A DNA stretch of 64,000 nucleotides from Cytophagaceae bacterium (lineage in GTDB: Bacteria > Bacteroidota > Bacteroidia > Cytophagales > Spirosomataceae). Position numbers and translations under genes: made by a program. Below the pieces are notes generated by a model. That model was not told the DNA's origin. It ran no database searches and worked only from the letters and a program-made list of their open reading frames with translations. The stretch spans positions 248,001 through 312,000 of the forward strand of contig JAIXWQ010000011.1 in NCBI GenBank assembly GCA_027491195.1. The letters run 5' to 3'. Shown here piece by piece: positions 25,245-34,231 of the stretch (position 1 is the first letter of the stretch; each line of letters begins with the position of its first letter).

Positions 25245-27128
25245 TTATATATCTTTTTCTAGACCTGCGGATAGGATTGGGAATCGTAGCCAGCTTTTAG
25301 GATCTAAACTATAATCATCTACATGGAAACCTGGCGCATAACGCTCTCTTTTCCATTGATTTCGAGCCCATAGACGGAAGAATCGACGAACGAATTCCTC
25401 GAGCTTTTCTTTAGCAAAATGCGAACCATATTGCTCAATTACCTTCTCTAAGCATTCGTGTGGTGAACACAAATCATAAAAAACTAAGCGCTCGATCGTA
25501 TTTAAAATCGGATAAGGCATTAAATCCTCCTCATCCACCTGCTTCTCCGTTAATGGCCGTAATTCCGCACTTGGCTCCAGGCTGTTGACTAAATGAAGAC
25601 CCTTAAAGCCCTGCTTTTCTAACCAAAGCAACCAAGTCCTGATGAAACTTTTATCAATTCCAGAAATAGGCGAAATCGAACCAGAAGTATCTCCATCCAT
25701 CGTTGCATAGCCTACACTGGCTTCAGAACGATTCGAAGTGGCTAATAAAAGGGCATTTTTAATATTGGCCAGCATCCAAGCACTTGGGGCACGGACACGG
25801 GCTTGCACGTTTTGGAGCGTAACATCATCTTGCGCCCAGGTTAAAGGCCTATTAATCGCTTTTTCAACTAAATCACGGTAACCTTCGACGATTCCATCGA
25901 TCTCGATCACATAATGCGTCGAACCGATCCATTCCGCTAATTGCTGAGCCGAATCCCGGGTATTTTGGGAGGAATTAACCGTTCCCTGATAGATAGTCGT
26001 CAATAAATCCGCCATGACCTGGTCCTGCTGAGTCAAGGGGATGTATTTTAATTTCTGTTTCAATCCTTCCCAGCCTAATTCCTGAGTTGCATATTGAATA
26101 CTCAAGGCACAAAGCGAGGCAATGGCAGACGAATCTGCACCACCAGAAAGGGATAAAACCCAACCCTGCGAGCAGGATTTGCGTAAATAATCAAATAGTC
26201 CCAAGGCTACCGCGCGGGAGAATTCTTCTTCTTTTTTCAAAGCAGACGCTTCCCAAGCAGGAATTTCCGTATTTTTATAGGCTCCAGGTACAGGAATGGT
26301 AAAGTCAAAAGAGACCACATCCTCACCTGCATCTTCGCGAACGTCTAAAGATAATTGCTGAGAAACCAAGGTGAAATCTTGGTAAGAGAACCGAGGCGTT
26401 TGCGCTAAAATTTGACCACCTTGAGCAATGTAGGCATCTCCATCAAAAATAATTCGACCCGCTTCGTTTCCTAATAAATTAGCAAAAACATAGGCTCCAT
26501 CGATAATTTTAGCCCCTTCCAAGGCCAAAGATTTCCTAATTTCTGCTTTGCCGAAAGCAAAGTGAGAGGCCGTCGGATTACAAATCACCGAAACGCCACG
26601 ACGCGCTAAATCATGTGCAGGTCTTCTATTACCTTCCCAGGCATCTTGACATATTTCAATTCCTACCGTAATTCCAGCAAAATGTAGTCGGTAATCCCCT
26701 AATGGAATTTCCTTATAAGTCGTTCTTTTCCCTTTAGGCCAGGCTTTAAACCAGCGTGGTTCGTAATGAACACCATCATCGGCTAAAAATTGTTTAGGAA
26801 TTAAAGCCTGTATTTTCCCTTTCGCCAGGATAGCGGATACATTATAAAGCTCCCCCTCAAAAGGTAGGGCTAAACCTATAACTGCGACCATTTCTGGCAC
26901 AGCTGAAGCAATTATTTCAAGTGATTCCCAGGAATTAGCCGCTGTAAAAGGCGCCAAAAACTGATCCTCACAGCCATATCCTGAAATACACAACTCCGGC
27001 AAACACACGAGAGCCGCGCCAGCTGAAGAGGCCTGAGAGATCGCTTGTAAAATGCGCGCACGATTTCCTTCCCAATCCAAAGGCAATTGATTCAGCGAGG
27101 CTGCCGATAAAACGATTTTCTGTTTCAT
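25245..27128 (-). CDS. nadE: Glutamine-dependent NAD+ synthetase
   Basis: A 627-aa two-domain enzyme. The N-terminal nitrilase-fold glutaminase carries E45 (CLPELCISGYG), the lysine in ALIPKQFLADDG and the nucleophile in VGIEICQDAWEG. The C-terminal synthetase has the P-loop LSLSGGADSSAIASLC and TSNRSEASVGYAT. It amidates nicotinic acid adenine dinucleotide using glutamine-derived ammonia. Its start overlaps the upstream small lipoprotein stop by four bases. Confidence 0.95.
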   Translation of the reverse strand: MKQKIVLSAASLNQLPLDWEGNRARILQAISQASSAGAALVCLPELCISGYGCEDQFLAPFTAANSWESLEIIASAVPEMVAVIGLALPFEGELYNVSAILAKGKIQALIPKQFLADDGVHYEPRWFKAWPKGKRTTYKEIPLGDYRLHFAGITVGIEICQDAWEGNRRPAHDLARRGVSVICNPTASHFAFGKAEIRKSLALEGAKIIDGAYVFANLLGNEAGRIIFDGDAYIAQGGQILAQTPRFSYQDFTLVSQQLSLDVREDAGEDVVSFDFTIPVPGAYKNTEIPAWEASALKKEEEFSRAVALGLFDYLRKSCSQGWVLSLSGGADSSAIASLCALSIQYATQELGWEGLKQKLKYIPLTQQDQVMADLLTTIYQGTVNSSQNTRDSAQQLAEWIGSTHYVIEIDGIVEGYRDLVEKAINRPLTWAQDDVTLQNVQARVRAPSAWMLANIKNALLLATSNRSEASVGYATMDGDTSGSISPISGIDKSFIRTWLLWLEKQGFKGLHLVNSLEPSAELRPLTEKQVDEEDLMPYPILNTIERLVFYDLCSPHECLEKVIEQYGSHFAKEKLEEFVRRFFRLWARNQWKRERYAPGFHVDDYSLDPKSWLRFPILSAGLEKDI

Positions 27129-27355
27129 CTTGCTTTCTTTTTTGTTTGGTCAGCTCTAATATGCTTGTAACGAGGGGTCCACATCCAAGAAAAGGCCACG
27201 TTAGGTCGATAATAACCGACTCCATGGCGATGCTCTACTTTAACGCGGCAGGTTTGATAGGGACAACGTGCTGACCAACAAGCAGATAGTAAACACAAAG
27301 TGCTTATAAGCCCGAAAGCGAGGAATAGGCGATTTTTTGTGTTTGTTGGGTTCAT
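27125..27355 (-). CDS. Small Cys-rich putative lipoprotein
   Basis: A 76-aa protein with a signal peptide ending in the lipobox LLSAC (Cys26), followed by a basic, aromatic-rich tail (CPYQTCRVKVEHRHGVGYYR, SWMWTPRYKH). Function unknown. It overlaps nadE by four bases (ATGA on the minus strand), and leads the nadE-coaX-aguA operon. Confidence 0.65.
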   Translation of the reverse strand: MNPTNTKNRLFLAFGLISTLCLLSACWSARCPYQTCRVKVEHRHGVGYYRPNVAFSWMWTPRYKHIRADQTKKKAR

Positions 27356-27382
27356 GCATTAGTTAAATTACAATTCTAGACT

Positions 27383-27390
27383 TAATTTTG
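27383..27390 (+). promoter_or_regulatory. -7 box TAATTTTG for queE
   Basis: Exact TAnnTTTG match 19 bp before the queE ATG. On the other strand TTG-N17-TAGAATTG is a one-mismatch candidate for the divergent lipoprotein/nadE operon. Confidence 0.45.
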
Positions 27391-27409
27391 TGATTCAATT
27401 GAAGTCCAA

Positions 27410-28057
27410 ATGCAATCCAACCCCAAAGATATAAAAACCGACGTAAAAAGAGCCGAATTTACCTATCCAGTGATGGAATCTTTTTATACCATCCAAGGGG
27501 AAGGTAAATACCAGGGACACGCCGCCTATTTCATTCGCTTGGGCGGTTGTGATGTAGGTTGTCATTGGTGTGATGTAAAGGAGTCTTGGCCAGTGGATAC
27601 GCATCCGGTTAAATCCGTGGCTACCTTACTTGAAGAGGCTTTAGCCCATCCAGGTCGATTAGTCGTAATTACAGGCGGCGAACCCTTGATGCACGATTTA
27701 GGGCCATTAACCGTAGCTTTGAAAGATGCAGGATTCAGAACACACATCGAAACTTCTGGTGTAGCCACTGCAATTACAGGAATATGGGATTGGGTTTGTT
27801 TCTCTCCAAAGAAGTTCAAAGCACCTAATGAGGGCATTTTAGCACTTACAAACGAGCTAAAAGTGGTGGTAAATCACCCATCAGATATCCCTTGGGCACA
27901 GGAATGGTCGACCAAATTACCGACTCATGCGTCCCTTTATTTACAGCCAGAATGGTCGAAGCAAGATCAGATGAATCCGCTTATTGTGGATTTTGTAAAA
28001 GCGAATCCTTCGTGGCAGATTTCGGTTCAAACTCATAAATTTCTGCAGATTCCATAG
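27410..28057 (+). CDS. queE: 7-carboxy-7-deazaguanine synthase
   Basis: A 215-aa radical-SAM enzyme of the queuosine pathway that contracts 6-carboxy-tetrahydropterin to 7-carboxy-7-deazaguanine. The cluster motif is C47-x3-C51-x2-C54 in LGGCDVGCHWCDVK; MESFYTIQGEG upstream and VVITGGEPLMHD downstream are characteristic. The protein is short, as usual for QueE. No other que genes are nearby. Its 3' end overlaps the convergent rlpA gene by 77 bp. Confidence 0.93.
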   Translation: MQSNPKDIKTDVKRAEFTYPVMESFYTIQGEGKYQGHAAYFIRLGGCDVGCHWCDVKESWPVDTHPVKSVATLLEEALAHPGRLVVITGGEPLMHDLGPLTVALKDAGFRTHIETSGVATAITGIWDWVCFSPKKFKAPNEGILALTNELKVVVNHPSDIPWAQEWSTKLPTHASLYLQPEWSKQDQMNPLIVDFVKANPSWQISVQTHKFLQIP

Positions 28058-28418
28058 CATTCAAGGAATCAATACGGAACTTCTCGGTCACCTTTTTAAG
28101 GCGAACCGTGGCAAATCCATAAGGTATTAATCCCAAATCTTTTGCCGCAGCTCTCGAGACATCAATAATTCGTTTTCGGCTATGGGGGCCCCGGTCAATG
28201 ATTCGAACGAAGGTAGTTTTCTTGGTTTTGGGCATATATACCTCCACCCAAGTATTGAAAGGTAAATGACGATGCGCGGCTGTAAATTTAGCCGGGTTGT
28301 ATCTTTCACCGCTGCTAGTCCGATGCCCCTTCAAACGATTTGAATAAAAAGAGGCCTGCCCTTTTTGCACCTGAGCGCTAACAGAAAAACAGAAGATAAG
28401 AAAAATTAGAATTCGCAT
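27981..28418 (-). CDS. rlpA: RlpA-family double-psi beta-barrel protein (septal ring lytic transglycosylase type)
   Basis: A 145-aa secreted protein: signal peptide MRILIFLIFCFSVSAQ, then the RlpA core with GQASFYSNRLKGHRTSSGERY, AAHRHLPFNTWVEV and IIDRGPHSRKRIIDVSRAAAKDLG. The catalytic-site Asp and His of the DPBB fold appear present. RlpA cleaves naked glycan strands at the division septum. There is no SPOR domain, so it is the short form. The last 26 residues are encoded antisense to the end of queE. Confidence 0.88.
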   Translation of the reverse strand: MRILIFLIFCFSVSAQVQKGQASFYSNRLKGHRTSSGERYNPAKFTAAHRHLPFNTWVEVYMPKTKKTTFVRIIDRGPHSRKRIIDVSRAAAKDLGLIPYGFATVRLKKVTEKFRIDSLNAMESAEIYEFEPKSATKDSLLQNPQ

Positions 28419-28454
28419 AGGGGTACAAAGCTAGGCCCAATATCCACATAAAAC

Positions 28455-28483
28455 AAAAAAGCCCCCAAATCCGGAGGCCTTTC
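28455..28483 (-). terminator. Rho-independent terminator after gltA
   Basis: On the minus strand GCCTCC and GGGGGC-type arms flank a short loop and are followed by a T6 run, 18 bp after the citrate synthase stop. Confidence 0.75.
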
Positions 28484-28500
28484 TGATCGTATTTAAACGC

Positions 28501-29763
28501 TTATCGCTTTGACATTTCCACAAATTCACGTGAAGGCGAACCTACGTAAATTTGACGAGGACGACCGATAGGCTCCTTATTTGTCATCATTTCTTTGTGT
28601 TGAGAAATCCAACCTGGAAGGCGACCAATCGCGAAAAGAATCGTGAACATATCTGTCGGAATACCTAATGCGCGGTAAATGATACCTGAATAGAAATCTA
28701 CGTTCGGGTATAATTTACGAGCTACGAAGTACTCATCACTTAAAGCCGCAGCTTCTAATTCTTGCGCAATCGTTAAAATTGGATCAACAACACCTAAGGC
28801 TGTTAATACGTCATCCGCTGCTTTCTTGATAATACGTGCACGAGGATCAAAATTCTTATACACACGGTGACCAAAGCCCATCAAGCGGAAGCCTGAGTTC
28901 TTATCTTTCGCCATCGCCACAAACTTAGCCGTATCTCCACCCGCTTGCTTGATTTCCTCTAACATTTCGATAACCGCCTGATTCGCACCACCATGTAATG
29001 GACCGAATAAAGCTTGGATACCACCTGAAATACTCGAGAAGATACTCGCGTGAGAAGAACCGATCAAACGAACCGTTGAAGTAGAGCAGTTTTGCTCGTG
29101 ATCAGCGTGAAGGATCAATAATTTGTTTAATGCTTTAGAAACGATTGGGTCTACCTTGTAATCCTCGCCTGGTTTAGCGAACATCATTTTTAAGAAGTTA
29201 GAGCAATAGTCTAAAGACGGATCCGGAGCCACAATAGCTTCTGCGATCGATTTTTTATAGTTCCAAGCCGCGAAAATAGGCAAAGCAGCAATTAAGCGCA
29301 GAATATTTTCGTTCGACTCTTTTGTGTCGTATTGACCTTCCATCAATCCTACTAGAGCAGATAATTCGCTCATCGGGTGAGTAGAAGTAGGGATCACCTG
29401 AGCAATCTTTAATAAAGCCTCATTAGAAACAGTGTATTTTTTCACCGCTGCTTCGAAAGCATCTAATTGCGCTTGAGTAGGCAATTCGCCGTTTAATAAA
29501 AGATAAGCCACTTCTAAGAAACTAGCCTTGTCAGCTAGATCTTCGATGCTATAACCACAATGTCTTAGAATTCCTTCCTCGCCATCTAAAAAAGTAATCG
29601 CACTTTTAGTTGCACCCGTGTTCTTGTAACCTGGATCGTAGGTTACGTATCCAGATAGATCGCGAAGTTTCGCGATGTCGATTGCCTTTTCATTTTCGGT
29701 TCCTACGAAAGTAGGTAATTCGAACGTTTGGCCATCGAGGTTAATCACAGCATTTTGAGACAT
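28501..29763 (-). CDS. gltA: Citrate synthase
   Basis: A 420-aa enzyme of the bacterial type. The active-site motifs are LHADHEQNCSTSTVR, GPLHGGANQAVIEML and GFGHRVYKNFDPRA, which hold the catalytic His/His/Asp set; the C-terminal GRLPGWISQHKE and R-P-R-Q-I-Y end fit. It condenses acetyl-CoA with oxaloacetate in the TCA cycle. Single gene, own terminator, divergent from pepT. A TATCTTAG box about 35 bp upstream is a one-mismatch promoter candidate. Confidence 0.96.
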   Translation of the reverse strand: MSQNAVINLDGQTFELPTFVGTENEKAIDIAKLRDLSGYVTYDPGYKNTGATKSAITFLDGEEGILRHCGYSIEDLADKASFLEVAYLLLNGELPTQAQLDAFEAAVKKYTVSNEALLKIAQVIPTSTHPMSELSALVGLMEGQYDTKESNENILRLIAALPIFAAWNYKKSIAEAIVAPDPSLDYCSNFLKMMFAKPGEDYKVDPIVSKALNKLLILHADHEQNCSTSTVRLIGSSHASIFSSISGGIQALFGPLHGGANQAVIEMLEEIKQAGGDTAKFVAMAKDKNSGFRLMGFGHRVYKNFDPRARIIKKAADDVLTALGVVDPILTIAQELEAAALSDEYFVARKLYPNVDFYSGIIYRALGIPTDMFTILFAIGRLPGWISQHKEMMTNKEPIGRPRQIYVGSPSREFVEMSKR

Positions 29764-29898
29764 AGTTGTAAGCTTATAAAATTCAAGGCACTAAGATAAT
29801 ACGTAATTCTGAAAGGTGTATTACCTTTATAAATCCTAGAGAAATAAATTTAATAAAGACAATTTTTTCTAATAATATTTCAATATAATTCGCATTTT

Positions 29899-31170
29899 AT
29901 GCCCCAGCTATCGGAATTGATCACAAAATACGACTTTACGTCGAAGGAACGCTTTCTTACTTATGTCCAAATTGATACTCAATCCGACCCGCATTCAACC
30001 AGCAGTCCCACGACAGAGAAACAAAAAAATTTAGGAAAGGTTTTAGTTTCGGAGCTTCAGGCTCTAGGGATTAAAAATGCGCATTTAGATGAACATGGCT
30101 ATGTTTATGCCCAATTAGATTCCAATGTGTCGCATGAAGTTCCAGGTCTCTGTTTCTGTGCACACATGGATACCTCCCCGGATTGTTCGGGATCCGAAGT
30201 AAAGCCGATTGTTCATCCCTTTTACCACGGACAAGATCTGATTTTACCCGACGACCCATCGGTCATTATTCGTTTATCTGACCATCCCGATTTAGGAGAG
30301 CAAATAGGAAATGATATCATTACGGCGAGTGGAACCACTTTATTAGGTGCAGACAACAAAGCAGGTGTGGCAGAAATAATGGATGCGGTCCATTTTTGGA
30401 TGACTCACCCAGAGGTTCCTCACGGTCCTATCACCATTCTTTTTACCCCAGATGAGGAAGTGGGGCGCGGCACAGATTACGTGGACATGCAAAAAATTAA
30501 GGCCAAATATGGTTATACCTTAGACGGCGAAAAACGCGGACATTTAGAGAACGAAACCTTCTCTGCCGACGGCTTCATCGTAAAAATTCAAGGCGTTTCT
30601 CAGCATCCGGGTTTTGCCAAAGGCCGTATGGAAAGTGCCCTGAAAATAGCCGCAGAAATCGTCAATACTCTCCCAAAAGACCGCCTTAGCCCCGAAACCA
30701 CCGAAGGAAAAGAAGGTTTCATCCACCCTACTGACATTTATGGCAGCGTCGAAGAAGCGACCATCGAGTTCATCATCCGTGATTTTGAGACTGAAAAACT
30801 TCGCGAATATGGATTCATCATCCAACAAATCTCCGAGATGGTGTTGCGCAAATACCCTAATTCCTCGGCCACCTACACCCAAACCGAGCAATACCGCAAC
30901 ATGAATGAGGTATTAGTGAACCATCCCGAATGCATCGATTTAGCCATGGAGGCCATGCATTTAGCCGGACTTAAAGCCGAAACCACCAGTATCCGCGGCG
31001 GAACCGATGGTTCCCGCTTAACTTTTATGGGCCTACCTTGCCCGAACATCTTTGCCGGCGAGCATGCCTTCCATAGCAAACAAGAATGGGTTTCGGTGCA
31101 GGATATGCAGAAGGCGACGGAGACGGTGATTTATCTAGCTGATTTGTTTCAAAACCGCGCAGCGGTTTAG
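29899..31170 (+). CDS. pepT: Peptidase T (tripeptide aminopeptidase)
   Basis: A 423-aa M20B zinc peptidase. Metal-binding and catalytic motifs are CAHMDTSPDCSG, LLGADNKAGVAEI, FTPDEEVGRGTDYVDM and GGTDGSRLTFMGLPCPN. It releases N-terminal residues from tripeptides in the cytoplasm. The stop codon lies at the edge of a small hairpin (AAACCGC-GCA-GCGGTTT, 31152-31168), and a large composite repeat/terminator element follows. Confidence 0.95.
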   Translation: MPQLSELITKYDFTSKERFLTYVQIDTQSDPHSTSSPTTEKQKNLGKVLVSELQALGIKNAHLDEHGYVYAQLDSNVSHEVPGLCFCAHMDTSPDCSGSEVKPIVHPFYHGQDLILPDDPSVIIRLSDHPDLGEQIGNDIITASGTTLLGADNKAGVAEIMDAVHFWMTHPEVPHGPITILFTPDEEVGRGTDYVDMQKIKAKYGYTLDGEKRGHLENETFSADGFIVKIQGVSQHPGFAKGRMESALKIAAEIVNTLPKDRLSPETTEGKEGFIHPTDIYGSVEEATIEFIIRDFETEKLREYGFIIQQISEMVLRKYPNSSATYTQTEQYRNMNEVLVNHPECIDLAMEAMHLAGLKAETTSIRGGTDGSRLTFMGLPCPNIFAGEHAFHSKQEWVSVQDMQKATETVIYLADLFQNRAAV

Positions 31171-31178
31171 AAACATTA

Positions 31179-31414
31179 AAGCATAAAGAATAAAGCACAA
31201 AGAATAAATGAGAGTAAAGATTATAGAGTAGAGAGAACAGATAACAAGAATAAAGAATAAAGCACAAAGAATAAAGTTCGAATCCCCTTTGGGGATGAAT
31301 TCAGCAATGAATTACTTCACTGTACTCATCAAAAAAGCGGCGTAAGCCGTTTTTTTGATTCCTAATTTATTCTTTATTCTTTATGCTCTATGCTTTATCT
31401 ATAATCACTACTCT
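31179..31414. repeat. Composite inverted heptamer element (locus F), the longest copy
   Basis: Left array 31179-31276: fourteen 7-bp units in unbroken register, AAGCATA, AAGAATA, AAGCACA, AAGAATA, then diverged TAGAGA-type units, then AATAAAG, AATAAAG, CACAAAG, AATAAAG. Next come a hairpin ATCCCC-TTT-GGGGAT, a spacer of about 40 bp, a terminator (31328-31360), and right array 31366-31414 (TTTATTC, TTTATTC, TTTATGC, TCTATGC, TTTATCT, ATAATCA, CTACTCT), reverse complementary to the left. It fills the convergent pepT/guaA gap. Confidence 0.85.
31328..31360. terminator. Bidirectional rho-independent terminator
   Basis: A6-GCGGC-GTAA-GCCG-T7 stem-loop between convergent pepT and guaA, inside the heptamer element. 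Confidence 0.82.
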
Positions 31415-31455
31415 AAAAATATTGCGAAGCACGATTTTAGAAATGAAATAGAAAT

Positions 31456-32979
31456 TTATTCCCACTCAATAGTCGCCGGTGGTTTACTCGAAATATCATA
31501 GACCACACGATTCACACCTTTGACCTTATTAATAATCTCGTTCGAAATACGACCTAAGAATTCGTAAGGCAAATGACACCAGTCTGCCGTCATACCGTCC
31601 ACACTGGAAACGGCACGTAGGGCTACTACTTGCTCATAGGTACGCTCATCCCCCATCACACCGACCGATTGGATAGGTAGAAGAATCGCTCCTGCTTGCC
31701 AAACTTGGTCATATAATCCATCCTCTTTCAATCCATTGATAAAGATCGCGTCTACTTTTTGTAAGATATCGACTTTCTCAGGCGTGATATCGCCCAAAAT
31801 ACGGATACCTAAACCTGGACCTGGGAAAGGGTGACGGCCTAAAATGTCTTTTGGTACACCTAAGGTCTTACCTACTAAACGAACTTCGTCTTTAAATAAA
31901 GCATCTAGTGGCTCTACCACTTTTAATTTCATGAAGTCCGGCAAACCGCCCACGTTGTGGTGAGATTTAATGGTTGCACTCGGTCCTTTTAAAGAAACCG
32001 ACTCAATTTTGTCTGGGTAGATCGTACCTTGACCTAACCAAGAAACACCTTCAATTAAGTGGGCCTCCTCGTCAAATACCTCTATAAAGGTCTTGCCAAT
32101 CGCCTTGCGCTTATCTTCAGGATCTGTTAAACATTTTAAAGCGTCGTAGAAACGTTGTTTAGAGTTAACTCCTTTCACGTTTAGGCCTAAGGTGTTGTAG
32201 GATTCTAATACTTGTTCAAATTCATCTTTACGCAATAATCCATTGTCTACGAAGATGCAATACAGGTTTTTGCCGATGGCACGGTGTAATAAAACTGCGG
32301 CTACCGAGCTGTCTACGCCGCCTGAAAGACCTAGAACGACTTTGTCATTCCCTAATTTGGCTTGCAACTCTGAAACCGTTCTATCAACAAAAGAATCCGA
32401 TGTCCACGTTTGCGCGCAGCCACAGATATCCACGATAAAATTCTTAATTAATTGACTTCCTTCCGTCGAGTGTGTTACCTCAGGGTGGAATTGAATACCG
32501 AAAATCGGCTTCGAGGTATGCGCAAATGCCGCTACGCGAACGGTCTCGGTCGAACCGATTAATTCATATTCCGATGGCAATTCCATGATGGTATCACCAT
32601 GAGACATCCAAACTTGACCCGTCGCTGACAATCCCTTTAAAAGTGGACTTTCTTTTACGCTCGTCATGTGAGCACGACCGTATTCGCGGTGACCAGACGC
32701 CTGAACGGAGCCTCCGCCCTGATGCGCTAATAATTGGGCGCCGTAGCAAATACCTAAGATGGGTAAAGAGCCAAACAAACTTAAATCCACTCGAGGGGAA
32801 TCTTCGTCGCGTACAGAACAAGGACTTCCCGAAAGGATAATCCCTTTCACCGATTCGTCGATTACAGGAATGTGATTAAAAGGGTGTATTTCGCAGTAGA
32901 CTTGCGCTTCTCTGATGCGACGTGCAATTAATTGAGTCACTTGAGAACCGAAATCAAGAATAAGGATCTTTTCCGCCAT
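31456..32979 (-). CDS. guaA: GMP synthase (glutamine-hydrolysing)
   Basis: A 507-aa enzyme with an N-terminal class I glutaminase domain (nucleophile C78 in [12 protein letters not shown]; His/Glu in [11 protein letters not shown]), an ATP-pyrophosphatase domain ([16 protein letters not shown]) and the C-terminal dimerisation domain ending PPATIEWE. It converts XMP to GMP. Stands alone on the minus strand. Confidence 0.97.
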   Translation of the reverse strand: MAEKILILDFGSQVTQLIARRIREAQVYCEIHPFNHIPVIDESVKGIILSGSPCSVRDEDSPRVDLSLFGSLPILGICYGAQLLAHQGGGSVQASGHREYGRAHMTSVKESPLLKGLSATGQVWMSHGDTIMELPSEYELIGSTETVRVAAFAHTSKPIFGIQFHPEVTHSTEGSQLIKNFIVDICGCAQTWTSDSFVDRTVSELQAKLGNDKVVLGLSGGVDSSVAAVLLHRAIGKNLYCIFVDNGLLRKDEFEQVLESYNTLGLNVKGVNSKQRFYDALKCLTDPEDKRKAIGKTFIEVFDEEAHLIEGVSWLGQGTIYPDKIESVSLKGPSATIKSHHNVGGLPDFMKLKVVEPLDALFKDEVRLVGKTLGVPKDILGRHPFPGPGLGIRILGDITPEKVDILQKVDAIFINGLKEDGLYDQVWQAGAILLPIQSVGVMGDERTYEQVVALRAVSSVDGMTADWCHLPYEFLGRISNEIINKVKGVNRVVYDISSKPPATIEWE

Positions 32980-33030
32980 GTTTTTTTTGCTTAAAAATAA
33001 ACGGCAAATGTCGGAATTTTTTAGCTAAAT

Positions 33031-34191
33031 CTAACGATAGAGGAGGTAATTTTGGCGCATTTTTCGGTATTGCACTAAACCTGGCTCCCAAGAATCCCTG
33101 ATTTCCTTTTCTGATTTACCTGCGATAATGTCTAAACGCAGCGAATCCGTTCCCGCTAATTTGTCAAAGAAGGAAGGCGAAGTAAAGAACTTCTCCCCTA
33201 ATCCAGACTTCTGATAAAAATACAGGAGGTATTTCAGGCTAAAGCCTAAATTACGTGAGGGAACCTTTGATAGGTTATATCCATAGCAGGTTTGGCCTTT
33301 TAAAGGAGGATCCATCGCTCCTGGTTTAGGAACCGGTGTAAACGTATAATCCCCTAATCCAGCGATATTGGTACCTGCCACTTGAAACTGTAAATCTGTT
33401 CCTCGACCAATACTCACATTCGTTCCTTCGAATAAGCAAAGCGAAGGATAAAGAGCGATGGATTGATCATTCGGCAAATTAGGCGAAGGTGCGATGGCTA
33501 CATGAACTGGGGAAGCGTGTGTGTAATTTGCGACAGGAATAACAGTTACAGAGGCTTTGGCCCCATTCGCTAACCAACCCTCTCCATTCATCATCCGAGC
33601 TAATTCCCCCAGCGTGCAACCATGCACAACTGGAATAGGATTCAATCCAACGAAAGAAGCTTGCGCCTTTTCCAATACAGGCCCATCCACATAATGTCCA
33701 TTCGGATTAGGGCGATCTAAGACGGTGATTGGAACTTTATTCTCCGCACAGGCCTCTAACACATAATGCAAAGTAGAAGAATAGGTATAAAAACGAGCTC
33801 CCACGTCTTGGATATCAAATAGCACCACATCGATTCCCTGCAAATCCTCCGGCGTAGGCTTCTTGTGTTTGCCATACAAAGAAACAAGCGCAAGACCCGT
33901 CTTCTTGTCCACCTCATTGTCAATATGGGCACCGGCATCCGCCGTACCTCTGAAACCGTGCTCCGGTGCAAAAATCTTCTTTACGGAAACGCCTAGAGAC
34001 AATAAAGTATCAGCTAAATGCGTCTTTCCCACGACTGAGGTGTGATTCACGACTAAAGCGATGTTCTTTCCCTTCAGCGAAGGCAAATAGGCTGGGAATT
34101 GAGCGGCTCCTGGTATAAGCGTTTTTTGACTACATACGGTAAAGGCCAAAAGGCAGAACAATACACTGATACTATTTGATTTACGCCCCAT
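33031..34191 (-). CDS. namZ: NamZ-type exo-beta-N-acetylmuramidase (DUF1343 family)
   Basis: A 386-aa secreted protein (signal peptide near MGRKSNSISVLFCLLAFTVCSQ). Family motifs are VVNHTSVVG, KIFAPEHGFRGTADAGAH, LFDIQDVGARFYTYSSTLHY, LDRPNPNG and the FEGTNVSIGRGTD region. NamZ (GH171) releases N-acetylmuramic acid from peptidoglycan fragments and works in cell-wall recycling. Found in many Bacteroidota, where it often feeds MurQ; neither murQ nor amiE is nearby. Confidence 0.88.
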   Translation of the reverse strand: MGRKSNSISVLFCLLAFTVCSQKTLIPGAAQFPAYLPSLKGKNIALVVNHTSVVGKTHLADTLLSLGVSVKKIFAPEHGFRGTADAGAHIDNEVDKKTGLALVSLYGKHKKPTPEDLQGIDVVLFDIQDVGARFYTYSSTLHYVLEACAENKVPITVLDRPNPNGHYVDGPVLEKAQASFVGLNPIPVVHGCTLGELARMMNGEGWLANGAKASVTVIPVANYTHASPVHVAIAPSPNLPNDQSIALYPSLCLFEGTNVSIGRGTDLQFQVAGTNIAGLGDYTFTPVPKPGAMDPPLKGQTCYGYNLSKVPSRNLGFSLKYLLYFYQKSGLGEKFFTSPSFFDKLAGTDSLRLDIIAGKSEKEIRDSWEPGLVQYRKMRQNYLLYR

Positions 34192-34223
34192 TCGTGTTTT
34201 CTTTGCGGTTCAGAATTGAAAAT

Positions 34224-34231
34224 CAAATCTA
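34224..34231 (-). promoter_or_regulatory. -7 box TAGATTTG for namZ
   Basis: Exact TAnnTTTG match on the minus strand 32 bp before the namZ ATG, in the 40-bp divergent gap with the permease gene. No -33 TTG seen. Confidence 0.35.

Noticed and set aside
30544-30891. Minus-strand frame inside pepT
   Set aside because: Shadow of the conserved PepT catalytic region.
31179-31276. Tandem 7-bp repeats as a CRISPR array
   Set aside because: Units are 7 bp with no spacers and no cas genes nearby; the pattern is a simple tandem repeat.
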